Assembly (NCBI GenBank): GCA_964384025.1
Contig: CAYLJJ010000076.1
Span: forward strand, 1-35,922
Reading direction: 5' to 3'
Source: CAYLJJ01 sp964384025
GTDB lineage: Bacteria > Myxococcota_A > Bradymonadia > UBA7976 > UBA1532
DNA: 35,922 bases
Shown: in pieces, positions 22,838 to 30,190 of the stretch
Layout: the number at the start of each line of letters is the position of its first letter
How positions within the stretch are numbered: position 1 is the first letter of the stretch
The notes under the pieces: generated by a model
The model's input: only the letters and a program-made list of their open reading frames with translations
What the model was told of the DNA's origin: nothing
Database searches by the model: none
Translations under genes and position numbers: made by a program

Positions 22838-22866
22838 TGTTGGCATTTGCTCCCGAAATGTCAACA
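22838..22866 (+). terminator. Hairpin between the hypothetical gene and the TerB-like gene
   Basis: TGTTGGCATTT (22838-22848) pairs with AAATGTCAACA (22856-22866): 11 bp including one G-U, with a 7-nt loop. No T-run follows, so it is not a typical Rho-independent terminator. It may be a weak terminator, a processing site or a leader structure ahead of the TerB-like gene. Confidence 0.35.
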
Positions 22867-22893
22867 CAGCCTGGAGCCCCATAAGGAGAGTCG

Positions 22894-23352
22894 ATGAACC
22901 CCTGGAAGAACCTCTGTGATGAGATCAGCACCGATGAGCAGCTCAAGCAGCTCAGCCAAGCTCAGACGGAGAGCATCATCAACAGCCTGACCCTGGTGAT
23001 GTACGCTGATGAGAAAGCGACCATCTTAGAAGAGGCGGAGTTTGAGGATCTGCTCCTGGCCCTCCCCTGGTTTGAGGAGAAGGACAGCCTAGTTGAGCGC
23101 TTGGCTCAGGCGGCACGCTCAGAGGCAAAGGGGATCTCAGAAGAGGACACCTTCAGGGCTCAGCTTAAGAGCGCAGCAGATCAGCTGGAGAGCGCCACGC
23201 TCAAAGATCATCTCTTCCGTATGGCGGTCACCCTGGCCTTCTCAGATCTACACCTGCATCCCAATGAGACCCTGGCCCTCAAGTGGATGGCGGAGATCTT
23301 TGAGATCTCCAAGGAGCGCGCTGATCAGCTGTTCTCTGAGGCAGGGCTCTGA
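22894..23352 (+). CDS. TerB-like protein
   Basis: 152 residues, all-helical. The pattern resembles the TerB/DjlA-N helical domain: NSLTLVMYADEKATILEEAE (acidic, metal-site-like), then FRMAVTLAFSDLHLHPNETL in the second half, each half repeating the 'ADG.hs..E...l' theme in modified form. TerB-like domains occur in tellurite/stress proteins and as sensors next to chaperone or membrane systems; the reaction is unknown. The ATG is preceded by AAGGAGAG. Its TGA stop overlaps the likely CTG start of the PilZ gene (CTGA). Confidence 0.72.
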   Translation: MNPWKNLCDEISTDEQLKQLSQAQTESIINSLTLVMYADEKATILEEAEFEDLLLALPWFEEKDSLVERLAQAARSEAKGISEEDTFRAQLKSAADQLESATLKDHLFRMAVTLAFSDLHLHPNETLALKWMAEIFEISKERADQLFSEAGL

Positions 23353-23735
23353 ACAATCGAGGACAGCAGAAGCGTAAGGCCCCTCGAGTTCCTGTAGAGA
23401 TCCGGGTGGAGTATCGCGATCTAGAGACCCTCACGCGGGATCTCTCCATTGGGGGGATCTTTGTCCGCTGTAAGGCGCCCCTTCCTGAGGGGAGCGACTG
23501 CCTCTTCACTCTGAGCTTTCCAGGGTTGGAGGAGGGTCTAACCCTCAAGGGTTTAATCAGGCGTGTGGTCAAGGAGCCTGAGGAGGAGGCGGGGATGGGT
23601 GTAGAGCTGTGCTATGCCGATGAGGTGGAGCGTCGCGCCTTAAGACGTTTGGTTCGGGGGTTGATGTATGAACGCCTGGGGGGAGGGCTCTTTGAGGCCC
23701 TGGGTGGGGCTCAGGGTGAAGAGGGTGGAAAATAG
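23349..23735 (+). CDS. PilZ domain protein, probable non-ATG (CTG) start
   Basis: PilZ proteins bind cyclic di-GMP through RxxxR and [DN]xSxxG motifs. The first standard start here is GTG 23406, but it would lose the first motif. The same frame is open back to 23340 and reads QQKRKAPRVPVEIRVEYRD, which holds RKAPR; then comes DLSIGGIFVR with the second motif. So translation probably begins at the CTG at 23349, coupled to the TerB stop (CTGA), giving about 128 residues. The C-terminus is a helix (VERRALRRLVRGLMYERLGG). The single-domain form matches the short PilZ proteins common in Myxococcota. The 3' end overlaps the convergent DUF192 gene by 25 bp. Confidence 0.78.
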   Translation: MNNRGQQKRKAPRVPVEIRVEYRDLETLTRDLSIGGIFVRCKAPLPEGSDCLFTLSFPGLEEGLTLKGLIRRVVKEPEEEAGMGVELCYADEVERRALRRLVRGLMYERLGGGLFEALGGAQGEEGGK

Positions 23736-24319
23736 CGAGCCTGAACGCCAGCACGGATCCCTGCTGCACGAGCAGCACCTCCAGATAACTCCAAGACATA
23801 GAGAGAGGGTTGACCCACGCGGCGACCTTTGATGGTCTGAGGCTCAGCGCGCTCTACAACACCTGCGACTACCCAGTTTCGGTCCAGAAAAACCATATCC
23901 AAGGAGATGAGAGTGTTACGCATCCAGAAAGATTGAAGCTGGGTGCTGGGCATCAAGAAGAGCATTCCCCAACCTGACTTCATCTCTCGACGACACATCA
24001 TCCCTCGTCCACGCTCAAAGTAGCTGTCCATCACCTCTACTTTAAAGCGCTGCTCCCCCATTGAGGTCTCAAAGCTTAACAGCCCTGTGCTGGGGTGCTC
24101 CTCTCCTGTGATCGCGGGGGGCAAAATACAGCGCCCAGAGAGGCAGCGCTCTAAAGGCCCACAGCGGGGTATGCCTGGATGCCACCCCTGGGTGCAATCC
24201 TGATCTTGGGCGCAAGTTTGAGGCTTGATAACCTCCTGGGTTTTCTTAGAAGCCGAAGGCTGTACCATCGGCGGAGCACCTTGGCAGGCCAGGAGGAGGA
24301 GGAGAGGACTGAGCCGCAT
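23711..24319 (-). CDS. DUF192 lipoprotein with Cys-rich N-terminal segment
   Basis: 202 residues from ATG 24319, chosen because it overlaps the stop of the upstream gene (TGATG) and begins a lipoprotein signal MRLSPLLLLLACQG (Cys12). A Cys-rich segment (CAQDQDCTQGW..CGPLERCLSGRC, about residues 35-65) precedes a DUF192 domain (about 78-195) with RGRGMMCRREM and SFWMRNTLISLDMVFLD, the family signature. DUF192 proteins are small secreted or periplasmic beta proteins of unknown activity. A frame extends upstream to 24385 but lies inside the other gene. Co-transcribed with the Cys-rich lipoprotein before it. Confidence 0.87.
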   Translation of the reverse strand: MRLSPLLLLLACQGAPPMVQPSASKKTQEVIKPQTCAQDQDCTQGWHPGIPRCGPLERCLSGRCILPPAITGEEHPSTGLLSFETSMGEQRFKVEVMDSYFERGRGMMCRREMKSGWGMLFLMPSTQLQSFWMRNTLISLDMVFLDRNWVVAGVVERAEPQTIKGRRVGQPSLYVLELSGGAARAAGIRAGVQARYFPPSSP

Positions 24320-24630
24320 CAGGGCTCTTGACGACAGAAGCCGCTTACCGCGTTCTCTTGATCGCAGAAGTAGCCCTCGCGGCAATCATCGCTCCCCTCA
24401 CAGAGCGCCATACAGTAGGTCAGCTCATTCTCAAACTCTACACAGAGAGAGTCCTCTGGACAGTTCCCCGGCTCGCAGGGGGTTACTGTGCAATAGCCCC
24501 CTTCGCTGGCGCGATCACAGAGCCGCGCCTGTCCACACTCGACGCTGGAGCTGCACTCATCGCCGATCTCCTTGCTGCATCCCAAAGGGAGCAGAAGGAG
24601 GAGATAGAGAAGGATTAAGGGAGATCTCAT
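24319..24630 (-). CDS. Small Cys-rich lipoprotein
   Basis: 103 residues with lipoprotein signal MRSPLILLYLLLLLPLGC (Cys18). The mature part has about twelve further cysteines in EGF/disulfide-knot-like spacing: CSSSVECGQARLCDR, CTVTPCEPGNCPEDSLC, CMALCEGSDDCREGYFC. Similar short Cys motifs of the type 'DxCxxGxxC' are frequent in myxobacterial secreted proteins. Function unknown; likely a disulfide-stabilised surface module. Its TGA overlaps the next start (TGATG), so it is coupled to the DUF192 lipoprotein, which carries a related Cys segment. Confidence 0.78.
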   Translation of the reverse strand: MRSPLILLYLLLLLPLGCSKEIGDECSSSVECGQARLCDRASEGGYCTVTPCEPGNCPEDSLCVEFENELTYCMALCEGSDDCREGYFCDQENAVSGFCRQEP

Positions 24631-24740
24631 CGCGGTTCCTGAGGTCCTTTTGAGGGTTGATTAACAGAAGAACTGATGGTGATACAAACAATACCTTCGT
24701 CAAATCGAAGGGCTTTCGAGAGCGATGAAGGCTAAGTCTT

Positions 24741-24881
24741 GAGATCTGTATCGCTGAAGTGCAGCGCAAAAAGGAGCAGTTGCAGCAGCAGCGAGTTCAG
24801 CTTGAAGAGGAGATTAACGAGGCTGAACAGCTCCTCTCACTCCTCCATGCTCAGCCCAAAGAGAACGAGAACGCTCTATAG
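24741..24881 (+). pseudogene. Coiled-coil gene remnant upstream of the giant coiled-coil gene
   Basis: A short open stretch with no ATG (GTG at 24759 possible) translates to AEVQRKKEQLQQQRVQLEEE, INEAEQLLSLLHAQPKENEN, AL and a TAG stop at 24879-24881. The part EAEQLLSLLHAQPKENEN matches EKAEQLLSVLNAQIKENQEK in the downstream gene (coded about 25389-25445), and the DNA is similar too. It is best read as the tail of a duplicated, mostly deleted relative. The rest of 24631-24938 shows only the lipoprotein promoter area and the ribosome binding site of the next gene. Confidence 0.5.
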
Positions 24882-24938
24882 ACTTTGCCCCACCGGATAG
24901 AGCGCCTATCCTGTTCCCCTCAGCGTGAAGGAGGGGCG

Positions 24939-27900
24939 ATGGAGACCAAGAAGACCAGCTGCATGCACTGTGGGCTCGCTTTCCGGGTTCCTGCGGATTT
25001 GGAAGGGAAGCGGGCCAAATGCAGCGGTTGTGGGCGACCTTTCTCAATCCATTTTGAACTCAGCTCCAGCCCAACAGCTCAGCCCACACCCAGAGTAAAG
25101 GGTTCTCTACCACCGCTCCCCAGAAAACCTGACCCTTCTCTTCAGAGCCAGGAGCTTGAAGCCAACCTTGGAATTCGTATGGCTGAGGCGCGGCGTGATG
25201 AGATGGAGCGCGCAGCCTTAGAAGCCAAGGCGCGGGTATTGGCCTCCGAAGAGGAGAAAAATCAGCTCAAAGCTGAGGCACGGATCGTCCAGCAACAGCT
25301 GGATGCGGCTCAAGAGGAGCTGAAAACTCAACGCGAGGAGTTTCAGAAGTTTCTCCTCCTCGCTCAGGAGCAGCGCCAGGGGATCGAAAAGGCCGAGCAG
25401 CTCCTCTCAGTCCTCAACGCTCAAATCAAAGAGAATCAGGAGAAGGGAGAGCATGCCAAAGAGGCGGCCAGCGCTGCCCAGGAGGAGCAGCGCCTCGAGG
25501 AGCAGCGCTGTAACGAGCTGAGGAAAAAGGGGGAGCAGCTGAAGCTGCGATTAACTCAGCTTGAAGAGGAGATCGGTGAGGCAGCCAGCATCATCGATCA
25601 ACTCAAGCGTCGCCGAGAAGAGACGGAGCGGGAGCAGCTCTCTCTGGAAGAGAAGCAGCTGAAGGCGGAGCGGGAGCAGATCTCTCTGGAAGAGAAGCAA
25701 CAGAGCTTAGAAGAGCAGATCGAGGAGCTGGAAAAGAAAAGCAGTTTAGCAGAAGCAGCCGAGGCTCAGGCCAACAGGGTTTTGGCCTTCGCTCAAGAGA
25801 GCGCGAAGCAGGCGGTAGAGCGATCGCAGCTGGAGCGTGCAGAGCTTCAAAGAGAGCTGGAGCTTCTAAAGGCCAAGATCCTCAGCGTCAAAGAGGAGCG
25901 AACGCTACAAGAGGAACAGACAAGAGAAGCTCTGGAGAGAGCTCAGGAGGAGGCTGAAAGGGAGCTAGAGGCTCTTGAAGAGCGGCGTCTGGAGGCTGTA
26001 GAGCGCGCTGAGGTCGCCGAGAGAGAGTCTCAAGCTCGTTGCTTGAAGGCCAAGGAGAACGCCGAAGCGGAGCTGAGCGCTTCAGTAGAGGCTCTTGAAG
26101 AGCGGCGTCTGGAGGCTGTAGAGCGCGCTGAGGTTGCCGAGAGAGAGTCTCAAGCTCGTTGCTTGAAGGCCAAGGAGAACGCCGAAGCGGAGCTGAGCGC
26201 CTCAGCGCAGGCCAACGCCGAACATCTGGCGCGGCTGGAGTTAGAGCGAGAGAAGGATCTAGAGGCTCTGGAGGCACAGGCCACGAGCGCTATGCAAGAG
26301 GCAAAGCGGGTGATCGAGGCCAGCCAGATGAGGGCGCAGGAGAGCAAACGCCTAAGGGAGGAGCGAGAGGAGGAGCTTGAGGAGCTGACTCAGAAGATCC
26401 GTGCAATGTCGGCCGGTCTAACCCAGTTTGAAGAGCAGCTCTCAGAGAGGGCGGTTGGGGTGAAAAAGGAGCAGGGTAGGCTTGATGAGCTTCAACGAGA
26501 GAGGGAGACTTTAGAGGAGCAACTCAGGGATCTCGGCGCTCAAAGAGGGACCCTCAAGGAAGAGCTTCAGGCTCTAAATACTCAACTTGGAGAGAAGCAG
26601 CTTCAAGCCAGCGCTACAGATGAGCACTGTCGTGGGGCTCAAGAGCAGCTCCTGCAGCTTAAGGAGGAGATCGAGCTACACCTGAACCGAGGAGAACATC
26701 TTCAAGGAGAGCTTCTAGAGATGGAGGAGCAGCGGGGGCAGCTTTTGGTGGAGTTAAAGCTGACCGGAGAGGAGCGACTCCATGCTCAAACCCAAGAGTT
26801 AGAGCTCCAGGAGTCGATCAGGCGGCTCAAAGAGAGGCAGGAGGAGGAGCGTCAACAACTCCAAGATCTTCAACAACAGCTGAGCGCAGGTGAAGAGCGC
26901 CTGAGACAGCAGGAGCAGAAGGCTCAAGGAGCCGAGGCGGTTCAGCAAGCCCGCCTAGAGGAGGGAGAGGAGCGCCTGAGACAGCAGGAGGCGAAGACTT
27001 TGGAGCTTCAAGCAGCTCAGCAAGCTCGTCTTGAAGAGGCACATAAAGCGTTGCAAGCCGAGGGAGAAGAGGCCCTGACAAAGCACCTCGCTGAGGTGGA
27101 GGAGAGCCTCTCAGAGGAGTTGGAGACGCTGCGGGCTCAAGAGCGACAGCTTCGCGCTGAGTGTGAGGCCTTGGAGGATAGTTTAAAGGAGAGGCTGGAT
27201 CTTGAGGAGGAGCTTAAGCAGCTTGAGGCTCGCCGTCAGGAGTCAGAGCAGCGCTCAGAGGAGCAGAAGGCGCGTTTGCTGGGTTTGGAGGTTGCGCTTC
27301 AGGAGGCGGAGGAAGCCCTGAAGAGCCCACAGTTGGACCTAGAGAGACTCCAAGGGGAGCGAGAAGAGGCGAAGGCGGCTTACCAAGAGGAGCAGCGGCG
27401 CAGAGAGGAGGAGCGGGGAGAGGCAGAAGTAGCTCATCGTGAAGCTGCTCAAGAGCGCGCTCAGCTTCGTAAACGCCTTGAGGAGGAGATCTCAGCGCGC
27501 ATGGACGAGCAGGAACAGTTAGAGGTTGAGCTTGAGTCACTGCGAGGAGAGCGGAAGCTTCTCTTGGAGGCTCAGGAGAGTTCGAAGGAGGAGTTGGAGA
27601 TCTCTCAACAGCTCCAAGAGGAGCTGAAGGGAGAGCGTGAAAAGCTTGAGGAGGCGCGACGGCAGCTTCAAGAGCAATTGGAGCAGCTCAGGGCGACCCT
27701 CAAGGCGCGACGCGTTGAGCTGAGCAGCCAAACGGGGGATTTGGCTACAGAGCTGGAATATCTGGAAGCCAAAAAAGAGACCCTTGACGCTCACTGTACA
27801 GAGTTTGAAGGGAAGCTCTTTCTGTTGGGCACGGAGTTGAAAAAGCTTGAGGAGGAGAAACTCCAATCACAGCGTGAAGGAGAGGCCCTCGAGGAGGAGC

Positions 27901-28436
27901 GGCAGGAGCATAACAAGCAGCTCATGCGGCTCTCAGAGGTTCTGGCCTCGACGAGAGAGGAGCTGGAGCTTGAGGAACGTCGCCTCCTTCAGGTTCAAAC
28001 CGAGCTTCAGGAGCAGCAACAGAAAGAAGCTGAGGCACGGGTTCGTCGCGTTAAGGTAGAGGACAGCCTGCGCCTCGCCAAGGACAACTATATGTTGACT
28101 CGGCGCTACTCTGGTGAGGCTCGAATGCGCTTGGAGCGCTTGGCTCGGGAGATCGATGATCAGATCAAGCGAGCGAGCGCGGAACTCAGGCAAGCTCAAC
28201 AGAGCAAACAAAATTTAAAAAGGGAGCAAGCGATGCTGCGTCGCAATCTCCATGAACAGGTGGAGGAGGCCACAACGCAGCTCAAGGAGGCTCGAGGTTG
28301 TGCTCGTCAGCTCCTGGGAAAGGAGGCAGAGGCGCTGCTGCCCCTGCCTAAGGATCTCTGCGCAGAGCTAGACAAGCTGGGCTCTATGGAGCCTGAATCT
28401 TCTTCAACACCCAAATCGGAGCCCAGCGAAACCTGA
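24939..28436 (+). CDS. Giant coiled-coil protein with N-terminal zinc finger
   Basis: 1165 residues from ATG 24939 (GAAGGAGGGG upstream; the in-frame TTG at 24885 is less likely). The first 40 residues hold a CxxC..CxxC zinc ribbon of the MJ0042 kind: SCMHCGLAFRVP and KCSGCGRPFSIHF. A Pro/Ser-rich linker (about 42-75) leads into almost 1,000 residues of Glu/Gln/Leu/Lys/Arg heptad coiled coil with no other fold. It contains a 120-bp tandem duplication. No signal or membrane segment, so cytoplasmic. SMC-like or cytoskeletal in look, but without ATPase halves. The zinc ribbon plus long rod suggests a scaffold or spacer. Its stop overlaps the start of the MBL gene (TGATG), linking the two. Confidence 0.82.
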   Translation: METKKTSCMHCGLAFRVPADLEGKRAKCSGCGRPFSIHFELSSSPTAQPTPRVKGSLPPLPRKPDPSLQSQELEANLGIRMAEARRDEMERAALEAKARVLASEEEKNQLKAEARIVQQQLDAAQEELKTQREEFQKFLLLAQEQRQGIEKAEQLLSVLNAQIKENQEKGEHAKEAASAAQEEQRLEEQRCNELRKKGEQLKLRLTQLEEEIGEAASIIDQLKRRREETEREQLSLEEKQLKAEREQISLEEKQQSLEEQIEELEKKSSLAEAAEAQANRVLAFAQESAKQAVERSQLERAELQRELELLKAKILSVKEERTLQEEQTREALERAQEEAERELEALEERRLEAVERAEVAERESQARCLKAKENAEAELSASVEALEERRLEAVERAEVAERESQARCLKAKENAEAELSASAQANAEHLARLELEREKDLEALEAQATSAMQEAKRVIEASQMRAQESKRLREEREEELEELTQKIRAMSAGLTQFEEQLSERAVGVKKEQGRLDELQRERETLEEQLRDLGAQRGTLKEELQALNTQLGEKQLQASATDEHCRGAQEQLLQLKEEIELHLNRGEHLQGELLEMEEQRGQLLVELKLTGEERLHAQTQELELQESIRRLKERQEEERQQLQDLQQQLSAGEERLRQQEQKAQGAEAVQQARLEEGEERLRQQEAKTLELQAAQQARLEEAHKALQAEGEEALTKHLAEVEESLSEELETLRAQERQLRAECEALEDSLKERLDLEEELKQLEARRQESEQRSEEQKARLLGLEVALQEAEEALKSPQLDLERLQGEREEAKAAYQEEQRRREEERGEAEVAHREAAQERAQLRKRLEEEISARMDEQEQLEVELESLRGERKLLLEAQESSKEELEISQQLQEELKGEREKLEEARRQLQEQLEQLRATLKARRVELSSQTGDLATELEYLEAKKETLDAHCTEFEGKLFLLGTELKKLEEEKLQSQREGEALEEERQEHNKQLMRLSEVLASTREELELEERRLLQVQTELQEQQQKEAEARVRRVKVEDSLRLAKDNYMLTRRYSGEARMRLERLAREIDDQIKRASAELRQAQQSKQNLKREQAMLRRNLHEQVEEATTQLKEARGCARQLLGKEAEALLPLPKDLCAELDKLGSMEPESSSTPKSEPSET
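25967..26208 (+). repeat. 120-bp tandem duplication in the coiled-coil gene
   Basis: Two nearly identical copies, about 25967-26087 and 26087-26207, encode EALEERRLEAVERAEVAERE followed by SQARCLKAKENAEAELSAS. Only a few base differences were seen (for example GTCGCC versus GTTGCC). 40 residues per unit keep the frame but are not a multiple of seven, so the heptad phase shifts across the copy. The near identity implies a recent event or gene conversion. Confidence 0.88.
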
Positions 28437-29185
28437 TGTCCTTCTCTGTCTTGGTCTTAGGGGTGGGAGATGCCTTCAGCGCCCGCTATTACTCGAGCAG
28501 TCTGCTCCTCTCAGCAGAGGGGCGACATCTCCTCCTCGACTGTCCACACCCCATCCGGCGTATGCTCAAGGAGGCGGAACCCCGCTTGGATATTGGGGAT
28601 ATCGATGCTCTCTATCTAAGCCACCTCCATGCTGATCATCTCTCTGGTTTAGAGAGCATGGCATTCTATAGCCATTTTCTACTTAAGCGCCCGTTGCGGC
28701 TCCTGGCTCATCCAGAAGTAGCCGGCCCCCTCTGGCCCCAACACTTTCAAGTAAGCATGAGCACGCTGCTGGACCCTCAGACAGGAGCACAGCGTCGACT
28801 CTCCTTTGAGGACTACTTTGAGTGTCAGCTCCTCAGAGAGCAAAATTCTCATCAGGAGGGTCCCTTCTCCATCGAGATTCGTCGAACTCAACATCACATC
28901 CCCACTTTTGCCATCAAACTGAAGGCCGCTGGACGCTGCTTCGCCTATAGCTGCGATACCTCCTTTGATCCTGAATTGATCCGCTGGCTCAGTGAAGGGG
29001 ATCTGATCTTTCATGAGTGTAACTATGGCGCTCACACTCCCTATGAGCGCTTGGCTGAGCTGCCTGAGACGCTGCGAGCACGGATGCGGTTGATCCACTA
29101 TCCAGATGATCTGGAGATCAGCCGAGGAGATCTGCGGATTCGCCCTGCGATAGAGAGGCAACGCTATGATCTGTTTACGCTCTGA
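28436..29185 (+). CDS. MBL-fold metallohydrolase (RNase Z-like group)
   Basis: 249 residues. Metal-binding signature HLHADH at 63-68 (LYLSHLHADHLSGLESMAFY), a later His (RRTQHHIPTFAIKL), the bridging Asp in YSCDTSFD and a last block LIFHECNYG. The start LGVGDAFSARYYSSSLLL resembles RNase Z / PhnP-type enzymes, which act on phosphodiesters. Tail HYPDDLEI. It lacks the exosite arm of tRNase Z, so the substrate is open: a nucleotide or RNA phosphodiester is likely. The ATG overlaps the stop of the coiled-coil gene. The 3' end overlaps the convergent dus gene by 22 bp. Confidence 0.85.
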   Translation: MSFSVLVLGVGDAFSARYYSSSLLLSAEGRHLLLDCPHPIRRMLKEAEPRLDIGDIDALYLSHLHADHLSGLESMAFYSHFLLKRPLRLLAHPEVAGPLWPQHFQVSMSTLLDPQTGAQRRLSFEDYFECQLLREQNSHQEGPFSIEIRRTQHHIPTFAIKLKAAGRCFAYSCDTSFDPELIRWLSEGDLIFHECNYGAHTPYERLAELPETLRARMRLIHYPDDLEISRGDLRIRPAIERQRYDLFTL

Positions 29186-30144
29186 AAATAGAGCTGAAGA
29201 TGATCACGGACAGCAGACAGCTCCTGGCTGTGGTAGATCGAGCGCCGTAGCTCCTCTCCTCCGGGGATCTCTCTTGTGAAATAGCCTGTCGCTTTCTTGA
29301 TCCGGCCTAGGGCGATACGAGGGGTCTTGGAACTCTCTTCCAAGAGATCCAGGTAACGTGTCAGGAAAGCGGCGCGAGCCTCAACACCCGGTTCTTGAAA
29401 GCGCTCTCCGCTGAGACGCGCGGCGATCTGCTTGAGGATCCAAGGATCGCGCAGAAGCCCTCGTCCCACCATCACTCCCTGCGCTCCTGAGCAGTTCATC
29501 GCTTGGAGAGCATCCTCTACATAAAGAATCTCCCCGTTGATGATCAGAGGGATGCTCAAGCGCGCGCTCACCGCGGCTACCTCTTCCCAACGTGCCCGAC
29601 CCTGATACATCTGGACGCGCGTACGGGCATGAACTGTCACCGCTGCGGCTCCCTCCTCCTGGGCGATATAAGCGATCTCAGGGGCATTGAGCTGCTCCTC
29701 ATCCCAGCCCAAGCGCATCTTGACGGTCATCGGGATCTGAACCGCAGCCTTCACCGCTGCGAAGATGGTTTGAGCGCGAGAGGGTGTACGCATCAGGGCT
29801 GCGCCCGCTTCTCCCCGAGTGACTTGCTTGCTGGGGCAGCCCAGATTGAGATCGATCACCTGGGCACCCAGCCCTTCACAGATCTGAGCAGAGCGCGCCA
29901 TCTCCTCAGGATCACGACCATAAATCTGGATAGCGATGGGCCGCTCTTCAGAGCCGATGGCGGCGTTCCTCCAAGCTCGTCGAAGCTGCCGACTCATCAT
30001 CTTGCTGCTCACAAACTCGGTGCAGGTGAGGCCACAGCCTCCCAGCTCGCGGATGAGCGCTCGAAATGGGCGATCTGTGATCGCCTCCATCGGCGCTTGA
30101 AACGTAGGGGGGCTGATCCTGAGGTTGTCTAGTTGCAGTTCCAT
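29164..30144 (-). CDS. dus: tRNA-dihydrouridine synthase (Dus family)
   Basis: Reduces uridines in the tRNA D-loop with FMN and NADPH. 326 residues from ATG 30144; a TTG-initiated form from 30168 is possible, and neither has a clear binding site. Family blocks: PMEAITDRPFRALIRELGG, TEFVSSKMM, IQIYGRDPEEMA, DLNLGCPSKQVTRGEAGAAL (with the catalytic Cys), MTVKMRLGWDEE, VHARTRVQMYQGRARW, INGEI and VMVGRGLLRDPW. Closest in look to DusB. The C-terminal helical tRNA-binding domain is present (about 245-320). Divergent from the aminotransferase with about 46 bp between starts. Confidence 0.93.
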   Translation of the reverse strand: MELQLDNLRISPPTFQAPMEAITDRPFRALIRELGGCGLTCTEFVSSKMMSRQLRRAWRNAAIGSEERPIAIQIYGRDPEEMARSAQICEGLGAQVIDLNLGCPSKQVTRGEAGAALMRTPSRAQTIFAAVKAAVQIPMTVKMRLGWDEEQLNAPEIAYIAQEEGAAAVTVHARTRVQMYQGRARWEEVAAVSARLSIPLIINGEILYVEDALQAMNCSGAQGVMVGRGLLRDPWILKQIAARLSGERFQEPGVEARAAFLTRYLDLLEESSKTPRIALGRIKKATGYFTREIPGGEELRRSIYHSQELSAVRDHLQLYFQSVNRS

Positions 30145-30190
30145 GAGAGCGAAGTTATAGCAGAGCAACGGGAGAAAGCGTGGAGTGATG

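Noticed and set aside
24631..24938. RNA gene or riboswitch in the 308-bp gap
   Set aside because: No tRNA-like or conserved riboswitch pattern; part of the gap is explained by a coiled-coil gene remnant.
25888..27866. Several minus-strand frames in the coiled-coil gene
   Set aside because: Leu/Pro/Ser-rich shadows of Glu/Gln/Arg codons.
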